This document shows positions 7,505-14,805 of a stretch of 21,964 nt of DNA, piece by piece (the first letter of the stretch is position 1; each line of letters opens with the position of its first letter). Where the stretch lies: positions 1 to 21,964 of the IMG/VR virus record IMGVR_UViG_3300022937_003539; one strand, 5' to 3'. Origin of the DNA: a virus. The notes beneath the pieces were generated by a model. That model had not been told where the DNA came from, did not search any database, and saw only the letters and a list, made by a program, of their open reading frames with translations. The position numbers and the translations under genes were made by a program.

Positions 7505-7737
7505 TGAAAGTCATAGCTAACATAGAGCATTCTAATTTTGAGAATGATTTTCTTTCGTCCAACTCATTTATTGATATTACTGGTACCGATGTAATGACTT
7601 TAAAAGTGGGAGCCAACAAATATTATTTTGATGTAAAGTCTACAGCTTTTACATCTAATAAACTCTTATTAGAAGGTATTATTTCTGATGATAAAGAGCT
7701 TTTAGGCAGATGTGTTTTAAACATTAAAATTCAATGA
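7504..7737 (+). CDS. Small beta-rich protein, unknown
   Basis: 77 residues with alternating hydrophobic/polar strands (FIDITGTDVMTLKVG, KYYFDVKSTAF, KLLLEGII, RCVLNIKI), suggesting a small beta-sandwich or barrel. No family is recognised. The ATG shares its A with the previous TAA. A strong ribosome site precedes it, so it is probably well expressed. It ends with an ATGA overlap into the epimerase/reductase gene. Confidence 0.6.
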   Translation: MKVIANIEHSNFENDFLSSNSFIDITGTDVMTLKVGANKYYFDVKSTAFTSNKLLLEGIISDDKELLGRCVLNIKIQ

Positions 7738-8576
7738 AACCATTATTATTAGGATCCACTGGCTATATAGGTCAAAAATTCGCACAAAAAATTGACTGTG
7801 TGAAAATGAAGCATCAAGATGTTAGCGTAAGAAATTTATTAAAATTATGGGCTCAAACATCTTTTGATACAATTATTAATTGCGCCGGTGTGGTTGGTCG
7901 TCCTAATGTAGATGCTGTAGAAAAACGTAAAGAAGACGCTGTTAATGGAAATGTGGTATTGCCAGCTATATTAGCTCAATTTGCTAATCTACAGAAGGAC
8001 ATGAAAATTTTACATGTCTCTACAGGCTGTTGTTATGAATCAAATCAAGGTCAAGTTTTTACAGAAGATGATGAGCCAAATTTAGATTGGAATGGAAAAC
8101 AAACGTGCAGCTTTTATTCTGGGTCTAAATCATTAGCAGAGAAATGGATTCAATCATATGAAAAGCATTATATTTGTAGATTGAGAATGCCTTTTGATAA
8201 ATATGACGGAGAAAGAAATTATCTATCTAAGTTAATGAATTATGGTAAGATTTTATCTGCATCTAATTCTTTGTCTCATAGGGATGATTTTGTTAACTCT
8301 TGTTTAAAGTTATTAGAGATTAAAGCTAACTATGGAACATATAACATAGTTAATACTGGATTTATTAATGCAAAGGTTATTTGCAACTATATAAATTCAT
8401 ATACGAATATTAAAAAAGATTTTAAATTTTTTGAAGATCTAGAAGAATTTTACTTTGAAACAAAATCTGTACTGCGTAGCAATTGCATGCTTAGTAATAA
8501 AAAGCTGCTTGACGCTGGTGTAAGTATCAGAAATGTTGATGAAGCAATTATAGATAGTTTAAAAAATTGGTCATGA
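7734..8576 (+). CDS. NDP-4-keto-6-deoxyglucose 3,5-epimerase/4-reductase, RHM/UER type
   Basis: 280 residues, extended SDR fold: GSTGYIG (7-13, NAD(P) loop), INCAGVVGRPNVD (48-60), STGCCYE (96-102), active-site YSGSK (128-132), and CRLRMPF (148-154). GRPNVD, STGC, SFYSGSK and LRMPxD are the pattern I associate with the C-terminal domain of plant RHM, with UER1/NRS-ER and with giant-virus homologues, rather than with classical bacterial RmlD. These enzymes convert the 4-keto-6-deoxyglucose nucleotide to L-rhamnose in one polypeptide, replacing separate RmlC and RmlD. The 4,6-dehydratase that makes the substrate is the next gene, overlapping by 4 bases. Whether the carrier is UDP or dTDP cannot be read from sequence. 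Confidence 0.8.
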   Translation: MKPLLLGSTGYIGQKFAQKIDCVKMKHQDVSVRNLLKLWAQTSFDTIINCAGVVGRPNVDAVEKRKEDAVNGNVVLPAILAQFANLQKDMKILHVSTGCCYESNQGQVFTEDDEPNLDWNGKQTCSFYSGSKSLAEKWIQSYEKHYICRLRMPFDKYDGERNYLSKLMNYGKILSASNSLSHRDDFVNSCLKLLEIKANYGTYNIVNTGFINAKVICNYINSYTNIKKDFKFFEDLEEFYFETKSVLRSNCMLSNKKLLDAGVSIRNVDEAIIDSLKNWS

Positions 8577-9829
8577 AATATTTAATTACTGGCGGCTCTG
8601 GATTTATAGGTTCAAATTTCATTGAGTATATTCTTGCAGATGATAAAACTAAAAGAGTATATAATATAGATAAATTAACATATGCTGCCGATAAAACTTT
8701 TGCTCCAAAGGATGAAAGATATACTTTTACTCCTTATGATATTGCAGATATACATGATTTAAATTTAGTCATAAGAAATCACAAGTTTGATGTGGTTGTA
8801 AATTTTGCTTCTCATTCTCATGTAGATAATTCTATATCTAACCCAGAGTTATTTTGGAGCAATAATATCTCTTCTTATTGTAGATTTTTGTTTACCTGTC
8901 AAAAAATGCAGCAAGACGGAGATATTGGTAAATTTATTCACATATCTACTGATGAAGTGTTTGGTGACACTGATGTAGATCATCCATTTAACGAAGCTTC
9001 GTTATTTAAACCATCATCTCCATATTCAGCTTCCAAAGCAAGCCAAGAGATGTTTATACATTCACTTAGAAAGATGTATGGATTTAAAGCTAATATTGTT
9101 AGGTTATGTAATAATTATGGACCTCGACAATACAAGGAAAAACTTTTACCTGTTGTTATCAATGCAATATTAAAAGGAAAAGATATACCTGTATATGGGG
9201 ATGGCAATCAAAAAAGAGAATGGATTCATGTAAAAGAGTCTGCTGATATAATCAATCAAATTGCTTGCAATGTTAATGACAATGAAGATTATTGTATAGG
9301 GTCAGGTAACGTCAAAACAAACATTGAAGTGATTAAAATGTTAAATTCTTTATTTAATGGTAATAATCATGATAATATTAAGTTTGTTGTTGACAGAATA
9401 GGTCATGATAAGCTATATTTAACAGATAGTAGTAAAGTTGACTTTGCTTATCCAAAACGAAATAAAATACAGTTTGAAGATGGGCTAAAAGAAACATTTG
9501 AATTTTTCAAAAATAAATTTGACAACATAAAATTATTAGTTAATATAAATAAAAATATTATTCATGCTATGAGCGAAAATAATAGTTTACATAATGGAAG
9601 CACTTTAATGAGTGCCATTGAAAAAGCTACACCTGTACAGGTTGATACTTTATGGAGTATTCTCAAGTATAAGGAAATCGGAATTCTGCGAAAAGTAAAA
9701 TGTATGAGCGATGTATTGCATCTTGATACGAATAATGTTCTTGATGAATTGCCAGCAGATCAAGAGGGTCGATTACTTGATTACAAGACTCGACACATGA
9801 TTCATGACACTTTAATTAAAGTATCTTAA
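8573..9829 (+). CDS. NDP-glucose 4,6-dehydratase with fused ~86-residue tail
   Basis: 418 residues from ATG 8573; the TTG at 8567 is rejected because 8573 gives the ATGA overlap. RmlB-type motifs: GGSGFIGS (7-14), NIDKLTYAAD (31-40), SHVDNS (82-87), STDEVFGD (125-132, with the catalytic Asp-Glu pair), YSASK (151-155) and NNYGPRQ (180-186). It should remove water from NDP-glucose to give the 4-keto-6-deoxy sugar for the preceding enzyme's product. The dehydratase fold should end near residue 320-330. From Met333 there is an unrelated tail (MSENNSLHNG onward) that looks like an independent small phage protein joined in frame. An ATGA lies exactly at that point (9569-9572), suggesting the two were once separate genes or that a base is miscounted upstream. 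Confidence 0.86.
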   Translation: MKYLITGGSGFIGSNFIEYILADDKTKRVYNIDKLTYAADKTFAPKDERYTFTPYDIADIHDLNLVIRNHKFDVVVNFASHSHVDNSISNPELFWSNNISSYCRFLFTCQKMQQDGDIGKFIHISTDEVFGDTDVDHPFNEASLFKPSSPYSASKASQEMFIHSLRKMYGFKANIVRLCNNYGPRQYKEKLLPVVINAILKGKDIPVYGDGNQKREWIHVKESADIINQIACNVNDNEDYCIGSGNVKTNIEVIKMLNSLFNGNNHDNIKFVVDRIGHDKLYLTDSSKVDFAYPKRNKIQFEDGLKETFEFFKNKFDNIKLLVNINKNIIHAMSENNSLHNGSTLMSAIEKATPVQVDTLWSILKYKEIGILRKVKCMSDVLHLDTNNVLDELPADQEGRLLDYKTRHMIHDTLIKVS

Positions 9830-9833
9830 TTTT

Positions 9834-10064
9834 ATGGCTAACAATAGCGAAACAGCAACTGGCTCTTATATTGTAAGAGATAAACGTGGAGCATATATGG
9901 GGGCTTACAGTGAAAAATTGGGCTCAACAAATGCTAAAATCTGGGCTACTGACTGCGCTAGACAATCGAGAGGTATCCTGTATTACCGGGAAACTCAAGA
10001 AGGTGAAGAGCGCGAGATTCAAAGCTTTATTGAGCTTGGTAAAAAAACTGTCTCTTCTGAGTAG
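9834..10064 (+). CDS. Small protein, unknown function
   Basis: 76 residues with the segments SYIVRDKRGAYMGAYSE (11-27) and RGILYYRETQEGEEREI. It looks like a small beta-rich domain with a charged C-terminus. I do not recognise a family. It starts four bases after the previous stop, and its TAG stop shares a G with the next gene's GTG start (TAGTG). No glycan-related motif is visible. Confidence 0.6.
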   Translation: MANNSETATGSYIVRDKRGAYMGAYSEKLGSTNAKIWATDCARQSRGILYYRETQEGEEREIQSFIELGKKTVSSE

Positions 10065-10816
10065 TGCTGAATAAAAAAAGCATATATTTACCTGTTATAG
10101 CGTACGGTGGCAGTTGCCGCGCAGAGTTTGCTATGAGTTGTTCTGGCTTGTTTGTTAAAACAATTCAGAATCACCCTAATCTTTCAATCCAATCAACTGG
10201 AATATTTTTTGAAAGTTTAGTCTCAAGAGCAAGAAATGCCGCAGCAGCTGCTGCCTTACATTATAAAACAGATTATTTATTATTTATTGATGCTGATATT
10301 GCATTTGATGCAGATGACGTATTCAAATTAATAAAGCACGATAAAGATGTAGTTTGTGGACCATATGCTAAAAAGTATCTAAGCGAACAAAAAATTCAGT
10401 ACCTTACAAAACATAAGCCAGAAGTGTTTGATACAAACGAATGGAAATCTTTATCTACAGACTTCTCTTCAGAAATCAAACCTAGTAGCTCTGATTTAAT
10501 TGAAGTAGATTATGCTGCCACAGGTTTCATGCTAATAAAAACTGACGTATTTAGAAAAATAGCTTTAAATTTTCCAAAAATTAAATATAAAAATGATATA
10601 GATGGTTATTTAACTTGGGGTGATAATTTTTATAACTTTTTCCCAGCAGAGATCAATCAGTCGTCTTTAAAATATGAAAGTGAAGATTATGGATTTTGTA
10701 AATTATGGAGATCTATTGGTGGCAAAATCTTTTTGGATACTTCGATCAATTTACACCATATTGGCAATATGACTTACGAAGGAAATTTAAAACAACAATT
10801 ACAAACGTATAAATAA
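10064..10816 (+). CDS. GT-A glycosyltransferase (Anp1/GT2-like phage type)
   Basis: 250 residues from GTG 10064 (TAGTG junction). LLFIDADIAFDADD (72-85) contains the DxD metal/nucleotide-sugar motif. SRARNAAAAAALH (54-66), ATGFMLIK (152-159), ESEDYGFCKLW (205-215) and LHHIG (230-234) follow in the order seen in GT-A enzymes such as the Anp1/mannosyltransferase-like and phage GT2-like groups, where a late acidic pair and a C-terminal His complete the site. The short length and lack of membrane helices suggest a soluble enzyme. The product is unknown. The TATAAATA spanning its last codons is produced by Tyr-Lys-stop. Confidence 0.78.
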   Translation: MLNKKSIYLPVIAYGGSCRAEFAMSCSGLFVKTIQNHPNLSIQSTGIFFESLVSRARNAAAAAALHYKTDYLLFIDADIAFDADDVFKLIKHDKDVVCGPYAKKYLSEQKIQYLTKHKPEVFDTNEWKSLSTDFSSEIKPSSSDLIEVDYAATGFMLIKTDVFRKIALNFPKIKYKNDIDGYLTWGDNFYNFFPAEINQSSLKYESEDYGFCKLWRSIGGKIFLDTSINLHHIGNMTYEGNLKQQLQTYK

Positions 10817-10817
10817 T

Positions 10818-11441
10818 ATGGGATGTTTTAGCGTTAACAAAGCAATCATTAATCCAAACTATAAGAAAAATTTTATTGTAGTAGATAATTTTTATGAGAA
10901 TCCAGATTATGTAAGAGAGTTTGCTTTACAGCAAAACATGGTTGCTCATCCAGAAAGCCATAAAGGCTGTAGAACAGACGATAGATTTTTTGCCCCGAAT
11001 ATGAAAGAAGTTTTTGAAAATATTTTGGGACGCAAAATAGCTAATTGGTACAATCAAGATTACTGTAATGGAGTTTTTCAATATTGCACTACTAACGATC
11101 CTATTGTTTACCATTGTGATAATCAGGATTGGGCTGGAGCAATTTATTTGACGCCAGATGCACCGTATGATAGTGGTACTTCATTTTTTGCATCCAAATA
11201 TAAAGGTTTCAGAGATGCTACAGATCCTAATTTTAATTTTGAAAAAATTTTTAATGGAGAGTTTTTAAATAGAGCTAGGTTTGATAAGGTGGACGAAATT
11301 GGAAATGTGTATAATAGGTTAGTTATATGGAACTCTAGATTAATTCATGCGGCCACAAGTTATTTTGGATCGAATCCAGAAAATTCTAGATTGTTTCATT
11401 TATTCTTTTTTGATTTAGAGGGAGGACAAAACCATGAGTGA
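10818..11441 (+). CDS. DUF6445-like protein with 2OG-Fe(II)-oxygenase-type residues
   Basis: 207 residues. VVDNFYENPDYVREFAL (21-37) is a common opening in phage and bacterial proteins of the DUF6445 or related jelly-roll type. YHCDNQDWAGAIYL (98-111) supplies a HxD pair (His99, Asp101), followed by SGTSFF (119-124), a distal LIHAATSYFG (175-184, His177) and Arg191. That layout matches Fe(II)/2-oxoglutarate oxygenases, so hydroxylation of a protein, sugar or small molecule is plausible but the substrate is unseen. Its end overlaps the next gene by 8 bases and carries that gene's ribosome site. Confidence 0.65.
   Translation: MGCFSVNKAIINPNYKKNFIVVDNFYENPDYVREFALQQNMVAHPESHKGCRTDDRFFAPNMKEVFENILGRKIANWYNQDYCNGVFQYCTTNDPIVYHCDNQDWAGAIYLTPDAPYDSGTSFFASKYKGFRDATDPNFNFEKIFNGEFLNRARFDKVDEIGNVYNRLVIWNSRLIHAATSYFGSNPENSRLFHLFFFDLEGGQNHE
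11421..11425 (+). promoter_or_regulatory. Strong ribosome binding site GGAGG before 11434
   Basis: GGAGG is followed after eight bases by ATG (11434). It lies inside the last codons of the upstream gene (Glu-Gly-Gly-Gln). It confirms the start of the second oxygenase-like gene. Confidence 0.75.
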
Positions 11442-11940
11442 AAATGTTTCTGTTATTGATAATGTTTTATCAATTGATTTATGTCATGAATTAGTTGATA
11501 AATATAAGCAAACGCCTCATTGCAATAGAACAAATAAAACAATATGGAGTGAAAATATCATCCATCATTCAAATTATGTTTTAGTTAATGATCTAAATAA
11601 TCATGAGAGGAATAAGGTGCTGCAACATGTATTTAAAGTATTGCCTGAATATTCTGATGACAATATTCACGCTATGTTTTATAGGTGGACTAAATTTTCT
11701 TATATTCCACCCCATGATGATCAGCATGTGGATTATGCTATTACTATCCATTTAAATGTAAACTATACAGCAAGTCAGGGAGGCGTTTTCATGTATAAAG
11801 AGCAAGATGACATTCATTGGACTGGAGTCGAACCTATTTTTAATAGGTTGGTTTGCAATAAAAATCATATTGTTCATTGGGTTACTCCTGTAACATCTAA
11901 CGAAGATCGCTACTCATTACAGATATTCCCCATAAAATGA
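11434..11940 (+). CDS. 2OG-Fe(II) oxygenase-like protein
   Basis: 168 residues. IPPHDDQHVDYAITIHLN (91-108) gives the HxD metal pair (His94, Asp96); ASQGGVFMY (113-121) is the usual GG-x-[FL] strand; NHIVHWVTPV (144-153) supplies the distal His148; EDRYSLQIF (157-165) supplies Arg159 for 2-oxoglutarate binding. This is the compact prolyl-hydroxylase-like layout of many phage dioxygenases, with a short N-terminal helical part. It would couple oxidative decarboxylation of 2-oxoglutarate to hydroxylation of an unknown substrate. The start is supported by GGAGG, and the end overlaps the next oxygenase by 4 bases. Confidence 0.8.
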   Translation: MSENVSVIDNVLSIDLCHELVDKYKQTPHCNRTNKTIWSENIIHHSNYVLVNDLNNHERNKVLQHVFKVLPEYSDDNIHAMFYRWTKFSYIPPHDDQHVDYAITIHLNVNYTASQGGVFMYKEQDDIHWTGVEPIFNRLVCNKNHIVHWVTPVTSNEDRYSLQIFPIK

Positions 11941-12656
11941 TTAATATAGATTTATTTAATAATAAAGAGGTGTACAATCAAATATATACCAAAAACTCTC
12001 CTTTTCCTCATATTGTATTTGAAGAGTTATTTGATAAAACGTTAATTAAAGAAGCTGCAAAGGAAGCCAAAGTTTTTTGTAATGATTATTTAAGATCTCG
12101 ACCAATGACGGAAGAACATGAATTTCAATCTAAAAAACATGGTGTTAATAATATTTTAGAATTGCCCCCTGTTCTAAGATTGATTTGTAAATATATTAAT
12201 AATCCAGATTTTATTGCATTTTTAAGAAAAATTACTGGCTTGAAGTCTATAATAGGAGATTCGTATTTTATGGGAGGTGGATTACATTTTACGGAGCGCG
12301 GGGGCAGATTAGGAGTTCATCATGATTTTAATTTTTTAGGAGATAAAAATACTCCGGATTATTATAGAAAATGCAACTTAATTATTTTTTTAAACGATAA
12401 GTGGGATGATAGTTGGGGTGGAGGATTAGAGCTTTGGGATAAAAATCTTATGTCAAAAAGACATGTAGTTATGCCTAAATTAAACAGAGCTGTGTTGTTT
12501 AATATTGAAAATGCTCCGCATGGTCATCCAGATCCTTTGAATTGCCCAACGCAAGAGTCCAGAAGAAGTTTAGCTTTCTATTTTTATGATAAGATCCCCA
12601 CAAAGAATCGTTTATATGAGAGAGCTTACTGGAAATTTGGTAATGTTTTGAGGTGA
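11937..12656 (+). CDS. 2OG-Fe(II) oxygenase (prolyl 4-hydroxylase-like)
   Basis: 239 residues. LGVHHDFNF (125-133) carries HxD (His128, Asp130), CNLIIFLNDKW (146-156) and WGGGLELWD (160-168) form the central strands, NAPHGHPDP (192-200) gives the distal His (195 or 197), and SRRSLAFYFY (208-217) gives the 2OG-binding Arg. These match prolyl-hydroxylase-type oxygenases. Homologues in glycan loci are annotated as hydroxylases of proteins or sugars. The N-terminal 100 residues (SPFPHIVFEELFD early on) are typical for the longer subgroup. It follows the previous gene with ATGA, so the three oxygenase-like genes form a tight block. Confidence 0.84.
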   Translation: MINIDLFNNKEVYNQIYTKNSPFPHIVFEELFDKTLIKEAAKEAKVFCNDYLRSRPMTEEHEFQSKKHGVNNILELPPVLRLICKYINNPDFIAFLRKITGLKSIIGDSYFMGGGLHFTERGGRLGVHHDFNFLGDKNTPDYYRKCNLIIFLNDKWDDSWGGGLELWDKNLMSKRHVVMPKLNRAVLFNIENAPHGHPDPLNCPTQESRRSLAFYFYDKIPTKNRLYERAYWKFGNVLR

Positions 12657-12680
12657 TTTTGTAACATAAAATATATTTAT

Positions 12681-13115
12681 ATGAAAATAGCAATAGTTAG
12701 CGGCGGCTTCGACCCTATACATATTGGACATATTGAGTTAATGCAAAGAGCACGTTCATTAGCTGATGCTTTGATTGTGATTATAAATGACGATCAATTT
12801 TTAATAAATAAAAAAGGTAAATTCTTTATGCCATTCTTTGAGCGCAAAAAGATTGTAGAAAGCATTAAATATGTAGATATGGCAATAAAATGCATTGACA
12901 AAGATCAAACAGTATGTCAGACTTTAAGAGGTCTTGCTTCTTGCAGAGCTTTAATTAATAATCAACCATATGAAAAACTATTTTTTTGTAATGGAGGAGA
13001 TAGAACTTCCGGTGAAAATACGCCTGAGCATTTAGTTTGTTCAGAATTAGGTATTGAATCGGTTTATGGTCTTGGAGCTAAAATTCAAAGCAGTAGCTGG
13101 CTCACTAATAAATAA
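12681..13115 (+). CDS. Sugar-phosphate/glycerol-phosphate nucleotidyltransferase (HldE-C/TagD-like)
   Basis: 144 residues. SGGFDPIHIGH (7-17) contains the HxGH catalytic motif of the nucleotidyltransferase superfamily; GKFFMPFFERKKIVE (46-60) and FFCNGGDRTS (101-110) follow, and the protein ends AKIQSSSWLTNK, close to the SSSW-x-L ending I know from phage and bacterial members. It would activate a sugar- or polyol-phosphate with CTP or ATP; heptose-1-phosphate or glycerol-3-phosphate are the usual substrates of near relatives. The TibC-like domain downstream would need an NDP-heptose, which fits, but no heptose kinase or phosphatase gene is visible. AT-rich DNA with no SD precedes the ATG. 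An overlapping frame continues past the stop (see 13066-13218). Confidence 0.85.
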   Translation: MKIAIVSGGFDPIHIGHIELMQRARSLADALIVIINDDQFLINKKGKFFMPFFERKKIVESIKYVDMAIKCIDKDQTVCQTLRGLASCRALINNQPYEKLFFCNGGDRTSGENTPEHLVCSELGIESVYGLGAKIQSSSWLTNK

Positions 13116-13218
13116 TTTTTTTGATGATTTTTTAAAACTTATTAATTCTAATTTAGCAAGCTCTGAAACTAATTTAGGTTATTGGAGGAAAGAGCGGCGA
13201 CATATTGAAAATGAATGA
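13066..13218 (+). CDS. Small ORF, or frameshifted C-terminus of the nucleotidyltransferase
   Basis: A frame open from before 13066 (ATG) to TGA 13216-13218 encodes about 50 residues; the part beyond the upstream stop reads NNFFDDFLKLINSN followed by ETNLGYWRKERRHIENE. It fills the 99-base space before the next glycosyltransferase and ends with an ATGA overlap (13215), like the real genes here. Either it is a small gene starting inside the upstream one, or it is the continuation of the nucleotidyltransferase after a +1 shift near its TAA (13113-13115), where AATAAATAATTTTTTT offers slippery or error-prone DNA. No good ribosome site precedes the ATG. Confidence 0.4.
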   Translation: MVLELKFKAVAGSLINNFFDDFLKLINSNLASSETNLGYWRKERRHIENE

Positions 13219-13934
13219 AAAAAATATTAATTTACTCTTATTATATTGATCCAAACAATTTAAGAAGAAAAGAAATCAACCATGTGTTGGAAAAAAACTT
13301 TTCTGCAGGATTTGATTATATTTTTATACATTCAGAGGCTTCTATCGAAGAAATTAAAAATCAAATTGACTTTAACACGCTATCTCCACACACTCAATTG
13401 ATGATTGGATTGATTAGCCAAAGACCTACTTTTAATTCTTTATTCAAAACAGCAGAACACAAAATTCTTAAAGATATTAAAGATAAATTATTGTTTGTTG
13501 CAAATTCAGATATTTATTTTGATAAACTGCAAGAATATGAAAGAATATATAAAGTTTTTCAACACAAAGAAAAAATTGCTTTAGCTCTTTCTAGATGGGA
13601 CATACAAGAAGATGGCTCTTCTCAGTTTGTTGATCGTTTAGATAGCCAAGATGCTTATGTTTTTTATGGGGACATCGAGTTCAGATTAAAAAAAGATTTT
13701 TGCATGGGTGTGCCGGGATGTGATAATCGTTTAGTTTATGATTTAATCGAAGCTGGATATAATGTCTTAAATCCCAGTTTAAATTTAAAAATTTATCATT
13801 ACCATATTAGTGACGTTAGAAGGTATATGGGTGAAGGAGAAGTGCATAAACCTTTTCTCGGTAACGAAAAACAAAGAATAGATGGTCCGTATGCCATACT
13901 ACCAGTTTTAGATATACGTAAACATGATGGATAA
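13215..13934 (+). CDS. Putative GT-A glycosyltransferase (LPS-locus type)
   Basis: 239 residues. The ordered motifs RPTFNSLF (70-77), ANSDIYFD (96-103), SRWD (126-129), SQDAYVF (144-150), PGCDNRLVYDLIEAGY (167-182) and YHYH (194-197) match a family I recognise from LPS and capsule loci and phages. NSD would replace the DxD and a late Asp-Asn pair would close the site. It has no membrane helices. Donor and acceptor are unknown. The start is ATGA-coupled to the small upstream frame, and the end overlaps the next gene by 11 bases. Confidence 0.7.
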   Translation: MKKILIYSYYIDPNNLRRKEINHVLEKNFSAGFDYIFIHSEASIEEIKNQIDFNTLSPHTQLMIGLISQRPTFNSLFKTAEHKILKDIKDKLLFVANSDIYFDKLQEYERIYKVFQHKEKIALALSRWDIQEDGSSQFVDRLDSQDAYVFYGDIEFRLKKDFCMGVPGCDNRLVYDLIEAGYNVLNPSLNLKIYHYHISDVRRYMGEGEVHKPFLGNEKQRIDGPYAILPVLDIRKHDG

Positions 13935-14805
13935 AAATATTGTATTTTATTCTGATCAAAAATGTTTAGATCAAACTTTGTTGGCAATTGATAGCTTTAC
14001 AAGGTTTTGTGTAAATTCAGAATTGAATACGTTTACTTTTTATTATTTTTGCATTGGATTTAAACCAAATTTGAATCGCAAAGAAATAGTTGAAATACAA
14101 ATTGACCCCATAGAAAATATACCTACTTTTTGGTTTTATAAACCAGTGATTATTAAAAAAGCGTTAGAGTTTTTAGATCATTTCGTTTTTTTAGACTCTG
14201 ATATTATAGCTTCTCATAATTTTAATTATAACAAGCTACTTTCTTCAGTTCATAAATATCCTAAAGCTTCTATCATACACAATTGGAATTATCCTTATTA
14301 TTGGTGGTTTGACGACAAAGGGGAAAAGCATACAATGAGCTACAAAAAGCTAATGGATTATATTGGAGTAGAAAAAGAGACTCAGCATTTTGTATGCACA
14401 CCTTTGATGGCAGTAAATAAATCGTGCCGAGATTTTGTTAACGAGTGGTGTGATATTTGCATGAATAAAGATTTGTGGTTTTTAGATCATAAAGAACCTA
14501 TTGTACAAATAGGAGATTTTGTTATTACAAAATTTCTAGAATTATTTCCAGCTGGAGATGAGACACTATATAATGTATTATTGTGGCGCGACAAAGTTAC
14601 AGATTACTTTTTTGAAGGAGCTATTATTAACACAGATTTAAAAGTTACAATATTAGCTCTTGAGAATTCTCAATCTATTATCAACGAAAATTTAGAGCCT
14701 GATAATGACGGCGCTTTTTGTGTAGATTCTAAGTTGATTCAAATATACCATAGAATAAAAGATATAGATTTAAAGCGGCAAATCATATATAATTTAATAA
14801 ATTAA
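13924..14805 (+). CDS. GT8-like GT-A glycosyltransferase
   Basis: 293 residues. FVFLDSDII (87-95) is a DxD strand as in GT8 and related retaining enzymes; WFYKPVIIKKALEF (70-83) before it resembles the W-xxKP-xxI segment preceding DxD in such families. Further on are the segments PLMAVNKSC (159-167) and AGDETLYNVLLW (209-220), where Asp-Glu would face the acceptor, and a late YHRIKD. Two start codons are adjacent (13924, 13927), and neither has a clear ribosome site. The subfamily is uncertain; glycosyltransferase activity is fairly safe. Confidence 0.74.
   Translation: MMDKNIVFYSDQKCLDQTLLAIDSFTRFCVNSELNTFTFYYFCIGFKPNLNRKEIVEIQIDPIENIPTFWFYKPVIIKKALEFLDHFVFLDSDIIASHNFNYNKLLSSVHKYPKASIIHNWNYPYYWWFDDKGEKHTMSYKKLMDYIGVEKETQHFVCTPLMAVNKSCRDFVNEWCDICMNKDLWFLDHKEPIVQIGDFVITKFLELFPAGDETLYNVLLWRDKVTDYFFEGAIINTDLKVTILALENSQSIINENLEPDNDGAFCVDSKLIQIYHRIKDIDLKRQIIYNLIN

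Noticed and set aside
9886-10074. Alternative 62-codon frame overlapping the gene at 9834
   Set aside because: It overlaps a better-placed gene whose stop is coupled to the next start, and its composition does not look protein-like.
10808-10815. TATAAATA, identical to the T4 late-promoter core
   Set aside because: It is formed by the Tyr-Lys-stop codons of one gene and lies two bases before the next ATG, so transcription would start inside that gene; the surrounding genes are continuous.
11434-12656. DNA-base hypermodification system (oxygenase plus glycosyltransferases)
   Set aside because: The oxygenases look like prolyl-hydroxylase-type rather than TET/JBP, and no hydroxymethyl-nucleotide synthesis or base glucosyltransferase is recognisable in the window.
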